Origin: Curtobacterium sp. ZW137
GTDB taxonomy: Bacteria; Actinomycetota; Actinomycetes; Actinomycetales; Microbacteriaceae
Direction: 5' to 3'
Assembly: GCF_003762905.1 (NCBI RefSeq)
Contig: NZ_RJKS01000001.1
Span: 806,001 to 870,000 of the forward strand
DNA length: 64,000 bases
A program made the position numbers and the translations under genes. Position 1 is the stretch's first letter; each line of letters opens with the position of its first letter. This document shows positions 54,196 to 64,000 of this stretch, piece after piece. The notes beneath the pieces are model-generated. The model was not told the DNA's origin and searched no databases. It was given only the letters and a program-made list of their open reading frames with translations.

Positions 54196-54753
54196 TCACC
54201 CTTGCCACGACGGAGCGGAACCGGCGGCGCACGAGCGCTGCACCAGCCCGGCGAGGGCGTCGTCCGGCACGGTGTCGAGCGCGTACTGCGCCCGGACCGC
54301 GGCCCGCGCCGACGACCCGAGCGCCCAGGAGCACCAGGCGCCGAGGGCCAGTGCCCCGGCGACACCCCGCCGGTCGTCGCGCGGTGATCCCTGTGCCTTC
54401 CACCCGTGCCACACGGCGACAGCGCGGTCCCCCGCGATGCGGATGCGGTCACGGTCCGGGGACGGCCCCTGCCCGTGCAGCGCGAGCGGCGTGGGATCAC
54501 GGAAGGGATCGAAGGGGCGAACCCCGGCAGCGCGCTCCCCGGCGGTCGGCGCCGCCAGGAAGCGGATCAGCGCCATCCGGGTGGCCAGCGCTCCGCACGC
54601 GGTGCCGATCGCGGACCTGGCACCGGGCGACGGCGGATCGGTGCCCGGCGCGACGAGCGCCGTGGCGGCCACCGGCAGTGTGACCGCGGCAGCGATCTCA
54701 CGCGGGTAGCGGACGTACGGGTCAGCGGTGGAGGTCATGGCGTCTGGGTTCAT
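54196..54753 (-). CDS. DUF4192-like protein
   Basis: 185 residues, MNPDAMTSTADPYVRYPREI onward. The end, VAGALALGAWCSWALGSSARAAVRAQ with VPDDALAGLVQRSCAAGSAPSW, follows the pattern of the DUF4192 C-terminus (an AxxAW...GxGAxAxxAL helix pair, then LAxLLxxALxAGxxP). It is shorter than most family members, so the N-terminal part may be missing. ATG 54753 or 54738 could start it. Function unknown. It precedes the FHA gene by 25 bases and might belong to the same transcript. Confidence 0.6.
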   Translation of the reverse strand: MNPDAMTSTADPYVRYPREIAAAVTLPVAATALVAPGTDPPSPGARSAIGTACGALATRMALIRFLAAPTAGERAAGVRPFDPFRDPTPLALHGQGPSPDRDRIRIAGDRAVAVWHGWKAQGSPRDDRRGVAGALALGAWCSWALGSSARAAVRAQYALDTVPDDALAGLVQRSCAAGSAPSWQG

Positions 54754-54854
54754 GTCGCCATCGAAGCGTGATCCGAGCCTCCAGGCCGGTGCCGGACCGG
54801 ACCCCGTGGAGAACGCGACCGATCACCCTCCCTGTGCAGGAACGACCGCACCGG

Positions 54855-55616
54855 TCAGATCCGGACGGGCTCCAGGCTCTCCGCCACGAGGTCCCACCCA
54901 CCGTCGACCTGTTCGAGCACCACGCCGGCTCCACGCGCCCAGCCGACGAGCTCGTCCATCGACCCGACCTCGGCACCGGTCCGCCCGAGCAGCGACACCA
55001 GGCGCCCCTTCGCCGTCTTGTTCCAGTGGTTCAGTGCCTTGCGACGGCCAGAACCGTCGACGCTCACCACGCGCAGTGCCACGGCACCCCCGACGGGGCC
55101 GAGCGCTCGGTACCCCTCGGAACGGAGGTCGAGCACCAACCCGTCAGCACGCGACGCGAGCACACGCGAGGAGACGGCGGGCCAGTGCGCGGCGAGCCGC
55201 AGCGGCGCGAGCCGCGAGTCGTGCGACAGGCGGTACGCAGGGATCGGGTCCCCCGCACCGATCGGTCCGAACATCGCGGACTGCACGACCACGTGCCGGG
55301 ACCACCAGGCGCGGGCCTCGTCGGACGCCGCCGGGACGTCGAGCGGGTCGTAGAGCACACCGGTGTACCGCTCGATCGCCGGCAGCGTCGGCGAGGTCTC
55401 GAGCGCGAGGTTCCGGAACCGCTCGCTGATCGACTTCGGACCGAGCTTCAACGCCGTCCGCGCCGAGGACTCCTCGGAACTGACGGAGCGGGCCGCGGTG
55501 ATCACCGCGGCCCGCTCTCGGGTCAGTTCCGGGAACGAGAGCACACCCAGATCGAGTGTGCTGCCCGGTTCCCCGCCCTCCCGCTTCGTCTCCGAAGGCG
55601 GGAGGAGGACGGTCAG
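54855..55616 (-). CDS. yaaA: YaaA/DUF328 peroxide-stress protein with apparent CTG start
   Basis: About 253 residues. YaaA limits free intracellular iron during peroxide stress in E. coli and is a DNA-binding protein. The conserved N-terminus LPPSETKREGGEPGSTLDLG is encoded upstream of the first GTG (55544), and the frame upstream holds no ATG, GTG or TTG. A CTG at 55616 (giving M-T-V-L-L-P-P-S-E-T-K) or at 55625, which overlaps the atpC stop, must serve. Other conserved parts are LSFPEL, RYTGVLYDPLD, GVLNHWNK-like ALNHWNKTAKGRL. It is last in the atp run and is probably translated by coupling to atpC. Confidence 0.85.
   Translation of the reverse strand: MTVLLPPSETKREGGEPGSTLDLGVLSFPELTRERAAVITAARSVSSEESSARTALKLGPKSISERFRNLALETSPTLPAIERYTGVLYDPLDVPAASDEARAWWSRHVVVQSAMFGPIGAGDPIPAYRLSHDSRLAPLRLAAHWPAVSSRVLASRADGLVLDLRSEGYRALGPVGGAVALRVVSVDGSGRRKALNHWNKTAKGRLVSLLGRTGAEVGSMDELVGWARGAGVVLEQVDGGWDLVAESLEPVRI
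55476..55530. repeat. Long palindrome inside yaaA
   Basis: A perfect 32-base palindrome (55486-55517, centred on TGATCA) is flanked by GGAACTGAC (55476-55484) and its complement GTCAGTTCC (55522-55530). In the coding strand it encodes about LTRERAAVITAARSVSS, near the N-terminus of YaaA, and the alignment with family members keeps normal length there. It could act as an RNA hairpin just downstream of the atp genes. Confidence 0.9.
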
Positions 55617-55621
55617 TCCGG

Positions 55622-55885
55622 TCAGGACGCCAGCGCGGCCTGCCGCGCCACGATCGTGACCGTGTCGTGCTCGACGGAGAGGAAGCCGTCCTCAGCGTCG
55701 ACCGCGACGGTCGAGCCGTCGGCCCGCGTGATGCGGACCTGGCCCTGGGCGAGGATCGCGAGCATCGGCTCGTGACCCGCCAGGATGCCGATCTGGCCTT
55801 CCGTCGTGCGTGCGACGACCATGGTGGTGTCGCCCGTCCAGACCTCGCGGTCTGCCGAGACGACACTCACGGTGAGACCCGCCAT
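55622..55885 (-). CDS. atpC: F1Fo ATP synthase epsilon subunit
   Basis: 87 residues, MAGLTVSVVSADREVWTGDT onward, with the beta-sandwich motif GQIGILAGHEPMLAIL. It lacks the usual C-terminal helical domain of E. coli epsilon, as do most actinobacterial forms. AGGAG lies in the end of atpD, and the ATG is one base after the atpD stop (TGAGATG). Confidence 0.95.
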   Translation of the reverse strand: MAGLTVSVVSADREVWTGDTTMVVARTTEGQIGILAGHEPMLAILAQGQVRITRADGSTVAVDAEDGFLSVEHDTVTIVARQAALAS

Positions 55886-55886
55886 C

Positions 55887-58291
<2,405 letters not shown>

Positions 58292-59920
58292 CTAGCGACG
58301 ACCCTTGACGATCTGCTCCTGGTCGACGTCCTCGGCGTCAGCCGCCTGGACCTGCTCCGACCCGAGCGTCTTGCCGTCGCTCGTCTGGAAGCTCTTCGTG
58401 AACTCGTCGATCTGCTTGCCCATCTCGGCGACGGTGTCGTCGCTGAGCTGGTTCGTCTCGCGCAGGGTCGTGAGCACGTCGGAGTTGCGACGCAGGTGGT
58501 CGAGCAGCTCGGACTCGAAGCGGAGCACGTCGGCGACGGGGACCGTGTCGAGCTTGCCGTTGGTGCCGGCCCAGATCGAGACGACCTGCTCCTCCACCGG
58601 GTACGGCGAGTACTGCGGCTGCTTGAGGAGCTCGGTGAGGCGAGCACCACGGTCCAGCTGACGACGCGACGCCTGGTCGAGGTCGGACGCGAACATCGCG
58701 AAGGCCTCGAGCGAGCGGTACTGCGCCAGCTCGAGCTTCAGCGTGCCGGAGACCTTCTTGATCGACTTCACCTGGGCGTCACCACCGACGCGGGACACCG
58801 AGATGCCCACGTCGACGGCCGGACGCTGGTTCGCGTTGAAGAGGTCCGACTGCAGGAAGATCTGGCCGTCGGTGATGGAGATGACGTTGGTCGGGATGTA
58901 CGCCGAGACGTCGTTCGCCTTGGTCTCGATGATCGGGAGACCCGTCATCGAACCGGCGCCGAGCTCGTCGGACAGCTTCGCGCAACGCTCCAGCAGACGG
59001 GAGTGCAGGTAGAAGACGTCGCCCGGGTAGGCCTCGCGTCCCGGCGGACGACGCAGGAGGAGCGACACCGCACGGTAGGCCTCGGCCTGCTTCGACAGGT
59101 CATCGAAGATGATGAGGACGTGCTTGCCCTGGTACATCCAGTGCTGGCCGATGGCCGAACCGGTGTACGGGGCGAGGTACTTGAAGCCGGCCGGGTCGGA
59201 GGCCGGGGCGGCGACGATGGTGGTGTACTCCATCGCACCGGCGTCCTCGAGCGCACCCTTGACGGAGGCGATCGTGGAGCCCTTCTGGCCGATGGCGACG
59301 TAGATGCAGCGGACCTGCTTGTCCTCGTCGCCCGACTCCCAGTTGGCCTTCTGGTTGATGATCGTGTCGATCGCGATCGCCGTCTTGCCGGTCTGGCGGT
59401 CGCCGATGATCAGCTGACGCTGGCCACGGCCGACGGGGATCATGGCGTCGATCGCCTTGATGCCGGTCTGGAGCGGCTCGTGCACCGACTTGCGGGACAT
59501 GACGCCGGGGGCCTGGAGCTCGAGGGCACGACGACCCTCGGCCGCGATCTCGCCGAGACCGTCGATCGGGGCGCCGAGCGGGTCGACGACGCGACCGAGG
59601 AAGCCGTCGCCGACCGGGGCCGAGAGGACCTCGCCGGTGCGGGTGACTTCCTGGCCCTCTTCTACACCCGCGAACTCGCCGAGCACGATGGCGCCGATGG
59701 AGTCCTCGTCGAGGTTCTGCGCGAGGCCGAGTGTGCCGTCCTCGAAGCGGATGAGCTCGTTGGCCATGACGCCGGGGAGGCCTTCGACGTGGGCGATGCC
59801 GTCACCGGCGTCGGTGACGTGCCCGACCTCGGCCGTGGAGGCCTTCGTCGGCTCGTAGTTCGAGACGAAGTCCTTCAGGGCATCACGGATCTCATCGGGG
59901 CTGATGGTGATGTCTGCCAT
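58292..59920 (-). CDS. atpA: F1Fo ATP synthase alpha subunit
   Basis: 542 residues from ATG 59920 ([20 protein letters not shown]), with AAGGAAAATCCC just upstream. P-loop [17 protein letters not shown] (about residues 170-186), [15 protein letters not shown] and the acidic C-terminal half are typical. The open frame upstream of 59920 is unrelated sequence. It follows atpH by 106 bases without a gene; this gap holds no clear signal other than the ribosome site. Confidence 0.98.
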   Translation of the reverse strand: MADITISPDEIRDALKDFVSNYEPTKASTAEVGHVTDAGDGIAHVEGLPGVMANELIRFEDGTLGLAQNLDEDSIGAIVLGEFAGVEEGQEVTRTGEVLSAPVGDGFLGRVVDPLGAPIDGLGEIAAEGRRALELQAPGVMSRKSVHEPLQTGIKAIDAMIPVGRGQRQLIIGDRQTGKTAIAIDTIINQKANWESGDEDKQVRCIYVAIGQKGSTIASVKGALEDAGAMEYTTIVAAPASDPAGFKYLAPYTGSAIGQHWMYQGKHVLIIFDDLSKQAEAYRAVSLLLRRPPGREAYPGDVFYLHSRLLERCAKLSDELGAGSMTGLPIIETKANDVSAYIPTNVISITDGQIFLQSDLFNANQRPAVDVGISVSRVGGDAQVKSIKKVSGTLKLELAQYRSLEAFAMFASDLDQASRRQLDRGARLTELLKQPQYSPYPVEEQVVSIWAGTNGKLDTVPVADVLRFESELLDHLRRNSDVLTTLRETNQLSDDTVAEMGKQIDEFTKSFQTSDGKTLGSEQVQAADAEDVDQEQIVKGRR

Positions 59921-60026
59921 GGGATTTTCCTTGTTGGTTTCCGGGGCCCTTCGGCTCCGAGAGGGTGATGCTGCCCGGTGGGGACAGTTCCCGTTGTGGA
60001 CTTGGGGTGTCGGTTCGACCGTACGC

Positions 60027-60821
60027 TCAGCCGGCGAGCTGGAGCCGGAGGTCGGCGAGGCGCGTGGACACGGTGCCATCGATGACGTCGCCGCCGACCT
60101 GCACCCGGACCCCGCCGACGACCCTGGGGTCGACGACGTGGTTGACGATGATGTCCTTGCCGTAGCGCGCCGACAGCCCGCGGGCGACGCGAGCCGCCTG
60201 TGCTTCCGACAGCGCCGTGGCGGTGATGACCGTCGCCACGACCTTCTCGGCCTGGTCGGCGACGATGCGCGAGGCATCCCGGACCAGTTCACCGATCCGG
60301 CGGCCGCGCGGCTGCTGGACCAGTGCCGACAGGATCGTCACGGTCTGCGGCGACGACTTGCTGCCGATGAGGCGCTCGACGAGCGCGCTCTTCTGCTCCG
60401 GGCTGCCGAGCTTCGTGCCGAGCGCCAGCTCGAGGCCGGCGTCCGAACGAACAGCGGTCTCGAAGGCGAACAGCTCCGCTTCGATCGGGGTGCCCGTCTC
60501 GGCCGTGGCCGCGACGGCACGGATGCCCGCGTCCTCGATGCCGGCGAGCAGGTCCTGCTGGGAGGACCAGCGGGAACCGGCGACGGCGGTCAGCACGGCG
60601 CGCGTGGCGTCGGACTGTCCGGCGAAGACCCGGTCGACGACGGCCTTCTTGCCGACGATGTCGGCGGTCGGGTCGGCCAGCAGCGTGAGGAGCTGGGACG
60701 CACCGGCGACCACTCGCCCTGCGGCGAGGATCTCAGCACCGCTCGCCAGGTCGGCGTTGCCGCCGAGGTCGGCGAGCACCGCCTGCGTGGACGAGAGTGC
60801 TGCTCTGGTGGCGCTCCGCAT
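60027..60821 (-). CDS. atpH: F1Fo ATP synthase delta subunit
   Basis: 264 residues, longer than the 180 of E. coli but normal for actinobacteria, which carry an extra N-terminal helical part. The delta core is seen in [20 protein letters not shown] and [20 protein letters not shown], with [20 protein letters not shown] and a final [13 protein letters not shown]. It links F1 to the peripheral stalk. It starts 2 bases after the atpF stop. Confidence 0.96.
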   Translation of the reverse strand: MRSATRAALSSTQAVLADLGGNADLASGAEILAAGRVVAGASQLLTLLADPTADIVGKKAVVDRVFAGQSDATRAVLTAVAGSRWSSQQDLLAGIEDAGIRAVAATAETGTPIEAELFAFETAVRSDAGLELALGTKLGSPEQKSALVERLIGSKSSPQTVTILSALVQQPRGRRIGELVRDASRIVADQAEKVVATVITATALSEAQAARVARGLSARYGKDIIVNHVVDPRVVGGVRVQVGGDVIDGTVSTRLADLRLQLAG

Positions 60822-60823
60822 GC

Positions 60824-61393
60824 TCAGCGCTCCGTCTCGGCCTGCGACGCGTCGGCGCTGTTCGTCGACTCGAGGTCGGCGAGGAAGCGGTCGACGACCG
60901 CGGTGGCCTTGGCGTCGTCCTTGAGGGACTCGCCGATGACACCCGACGCGAGGTCGAGTGCGAGCGAGCCGACCTCGGAGCGGAGCGACTGGAGCGCGCT
61001 CTGGCGCTCCGCCTCGATCTGCGCCTGGGCGTTCGACGTGATGCGCGCTGCGTCGGCGGATGCCTGCTCGCGGACCTCGTTGCCGATCGCCGTGGCGTCG
61101 GCACGGGCCTGCTCGCGGATGCGGGAGGCTTCCGCACGGGCGTCGGCGAGCTGCTTGTTGTACTCGTCGAGCGCCGCTGCGGCCTGCTCCTGCGCGGCTT
61201 CCGCCTTCTTGATGCCACCCTCGATGGCCTCGGTGCGCTCATCGAGCATCTTCGTGATGCGCGGCGTGACGACACGCCAGAACACCAGGAAGATGATGAC
61301 GAAGGCCACCAGCGACCACACGATGTCGTACACCGGCGGGATCAGCGGGTTGTGCGTTTCCTCCGCCGCGATGATGAGTGCCTGCTGCATCAA
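60824..61393 (-). CDS. atpF: F1Fo ATP synthase subunit b
   Basis: 189 residues: N-terminal TM (YDIVWSLVAFVIIFLVFWRVV, about 22-42) and a long charged helix that forms the peripheral stalk. Starts MMQQALIIAAEETHNPLIPP; the second Met is an equally possible start. It lies between atpE and atpH in the usual order. Confidence 0.96.
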   Translation of the reverse strand: MMQQALIIAAEETHNPLIPPVYDIVWSLVAFVIIFLVFWRVVTPRITKMLDERTEAIEGGIKKAEAAQEQAAAALDEYNKQLADARAEASRIREQARADATAIGNEVREQASADAARITSNAQAQIEAERQSALQSLRSEVGSLALDLASGVIGESLKDDAKATAVVDRFLADLESTNSADASQAETER

Positions 61394-61399
61394 CGGACC

Positions 61400-62537
<1,138 letters not shown>

Positions 62538-62543
62538 CGCTGT

Positions 62544-62548
62544 CTCCT
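62544..62548 (-). promoter_or_regulatory. Shine-Dalgarno fixing the CTG start of atpB
   Basis: AGGAG with a six-base spacer to CTG 62537. No other start codon in the frame has such a site. Confidence 0.65.
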
Positions 62549-62649
62549 GTGTCGGCGCGCGCACATCATGGCACGCGATGGTGGACTGTGTGGAGGCTGT
62601 CCGCTCCGAGCGAGGCTCCGGACGCGGACGCAACAAACACTACCAGGTG

Positions 62650-62671
62650 TGAGAGCCTTCCCGGGCTCTCA
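62650..62671 (-). terminator. Hairpin overlapping the end of the atpI-like gene
   Basis: TGAGAGCC, a six-base loop and GGCTCTCA; the TGA of the atpI-like gene is part of the stem. On the transcribed strand TGGTAGTGTTTGTT follows, so it may be a partial terminator or attenuator that sets atpB expression apart from the atpI-like gene. Confidence 0.6.
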
Positions 62672-63166
62672 GACGCGCGGGTCGTCCTTCTCAGGCTCCG
62701 CGGAGCCTTCCGGAGTGGACGCTGCGCCGGGGAGCCGGACGTCGATCGGCACGCGCGCCTTGCTGATCACCGTCACGTCGATGACGAGCGAGCCGATGAC
62801 CCCGACGATGATCGCGATCGCCAGGACGGGCGTGCTCACCCAGTCGCGGTCCTTCAACAGCACGAGCACCACGATGAAGAGCACGAACTTCACGAGGAAC
62901 ATCCCCATGATCGTGCCGAAGAACGCGCCGGAGATCATCTGCCCGCCGGAGAACCGGATCGCCAGCAGCACGCTCACCGCGGTCAGCCCGCAGAACACCA
63001 CGCTCATCACCGCGCCGATCAGTCCGCCGGCGAGTCCCGGTCCCCCGGCGACGAGGAACCCGACGAGACCGCCCACGACCGCGAGTGCGGCCGCCAGGAC
63101 GGCTCCCTGCACGAGGATCCGGCGGAAGACGGGACGGACGTGGTCGAGTCCGTTCGGTGCGGTCAC
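62669..63166 (-). CDS. AtpI-like membrane protein
   Basis: 165 residues with four TM segments (VQGAVLAAALAVVGGLVGFL, AGGLIGAVMSVVFCGLTAVSV, FLVKFVLFIVVLVLLK, AIAIIVGVIGSLVIDVTVI) and a charged tail. Its place just before atpB and its size fit the ATP synthase accessory protein I of actinobacteria, which helps c-ring assembly in other bacteria. The start overlaps the glycosyltransferase stop by 4 bp. Confidence 0.8.
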   Translation of the reverse strand: MTAPNGLDHVRPVFRRILVQGAVLAAALAVVGGLVGFLVAGGPGLAGGLIGAVMSVVFCGLTAVSVLLAIRFSGGQMISGAFFGTIMGMFLVKFVLFIVVLVLLKDRDWVSTPVLAIAIIVGVIGSLVIDVTVISKARVPIDVRLPGAASTPEGSAEPEKDDPRV

Positions 63167-64000
63167 GAGTGGTCTCCAGAGGTCGAGCTGTCGGACGAGG
63201 CGGAAGGGGCCGACGGTGCGGCAGGGGCGGACGGGGCGGACGACGTGGAACGGCCGGACGGCGCGGAGCGCCCTGCACGAGCGGTCCGCGACGGCCCCGT
63301 CACGGGACGCCCGTCACGGGCGGCCGCCGCACGGTCCAGCGGGTCGAGGCTGGCGTCGACGACCCCGGCGGCAGCACCGGCGGTCTGCACGCGGATCTCG
63401 GTGCGCTTCCGCCCGAGCGGCGCGAACGTGGCGATCGCGCAGATGGTGAAGCCGACCGCGACGAACGCGACCACCCACCACCACTCGACGAACAGGAAGA
63501 GCAGACAGCCGATCGCGACGGTCGCCGTCCACGCGTAGAAGATCAGCACCGCGTGGAAGTGCGAGTGCCCCATGTCGAGCAGCCGGTGGTGCAGGTGCTT
63601 GCGGTCTGCGGAGAACGGGGACTTCCCGGCGCTCAGGCGACGGAACACCGCGAGGCCGAAGTCGAGGATCGGCACGATGAGGATCGCGAACGGCAGCAGG
63701 ATCGGGATGAAGGCCGGCAGCAGGTCCGTCCGGGTGCGCACCGCGGCCGGGTCGATGTTGCCCGTGATCGAGACGGCGCTCGTGGCCATCAGGAAGCCGA
63801 CGAGCAGCGCGCCGGCGTCGCCCATGAAGAGCTTCGCCGGGTGCCAGTTCAGGATCAGGAAGCCGAAGCACGCCCCCACGAGGACCGCGGTCAACAGTGA
63901 CGGCAGGTTGAAGAAGAACTCCGTCTGCACGACCACGCGGTTGATGAAGAACGTGTAGAGGAAGAACACCCCACCGGCGATGATCGCGACCCCGGCGACG
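63163..64000 (-). CDS. WecA/MraY-family undecaprenyl-phosphate glycosyl-1-phosphate transferase (5' end outside window)
   Basis: The C-terminal 278 codons or so of a multi-TM transferase that puts GlcNAc-1-P or a related sugar phosphate on undecaprenyl phosphate for wall teichoic or arabinogalactan-type polymers. Diagnostic motifs: HPAKLFMGDAGALLVGFLMA, PILDFGLAVFRRLSAGKSPF and the histidine motif DRKHLHHRLLDMGHSH. A Ser/Ala/Pro-rich cytoplasmic tail of about 90 residues follows the last TM segment. Preceding the atp operon is its usual place in actinobacteria. Confidence 0.93.
   Translation of the reverse strand, partial: VAGVAIIAGGVFFLYTFFINRVVVQTEFFFNLPSLLTAVLVGACFGFLILNWHPAKLFMGDAGALLVGFLMATSAVSITGNIDPAAVRTRTDLLPAFIPILLPFAILIVPILDFGLAVFRRLSAGKSPFSADRKHLHHRLLDMGHSHFHAVLIFYAWTATVAIGCLLFLFVEWWWVVAFVAVGFTICAIATFAPLGRKRTEIRVQTAGAAAGVVDASLDPLDRAAAARDGRPVTGPSRTARAGRSAPSGRSTSSAPSAPAAPSAPSASSDSSTSGDHS

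Overview
The window is about 64 kb of high-GC DNA with dense, mostly minus-strand genes, many 4-bp start/stop overlaps (GTGA, ATGA) and frequent GTG starts. Gene content and order fit an actinobacterium of the family Microbacteriaceae; Curtobacterium or a near relative is my best guess. That is inferred from synteny and protein style, since there is no rRNA here. I see no tRNA, rRNA, CRISPR array, insertion sequence or prophage, and no gene-free stretch longer than 300 bases.

Layout. 1-2.6 kb: start of the pyrimidine operon (pyrR, pyrB) with a PyrR-type RNA loop in the leader, behind nusB and efp. 2.7-5 kb: an AarF/UbiB-type kinase and a two-gene cassette of unknown small proteins on the plus strand. 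5-12.6 kb: aroB-aroK-aroC-mltG-ruvX-alaS, the usual actinobacterial block but without aroE. 12.6-17.5 kb: a small membrane protein, rpsD, rarA, a membrane-anchored cyclophilin and a DUF349 coiled-coil protein. 17.6-30 kb: ribF, two small membrane proteins, truB, a degenerate kinase-like gene, mutY, rbfA, infB, ylxR, nusA, proS and ispG, a translation/transcription block that lacks rimP in its usual place. 30-34.6 kb: an NCS1 permease and cysteine hydrolase pair inserted between ispG and the M50 protease/dxr pair. 34.6-38.3 kb: a small secreted protein, an FKBP lipoprotein, OsmC and a class 3 (Rhizobium-type) asparaginase facing each other across a 30-bp tandem repeat, and a small membrane protein.

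38.3-54.8 kb is the most interesting part. It is a run of co-directed, often overlapping genes: DUF4192 protein, FHA protein, PP2C phosphatase, membrane Ser/Thr kinase, a surface protein of about 1950 residues with propeller-like, Ig/cadherin-like and fibronectin III parts, MoxR ATPase, DUF58 protein, a membrane transglutaminase-fold protein that has lost its catalytic residues, and a zinc-ribbon/FHA protein. Read together it looks like a phosphothreonine signalling circuit tied to assembly or control of a giant cell-surface protein. Similar neighbourhoods occur in related actinobacteria, but I know of no established function.

54.8-64 kb: yaaA and the F1Fo ATP synthase operon (atpI-like, atpB, E, F, H, A, G, D, C), preceded by a WecA/MraY-type glycosyltransferase cut by the window edge. 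Both atpB and yaaA appear to start with CTG.
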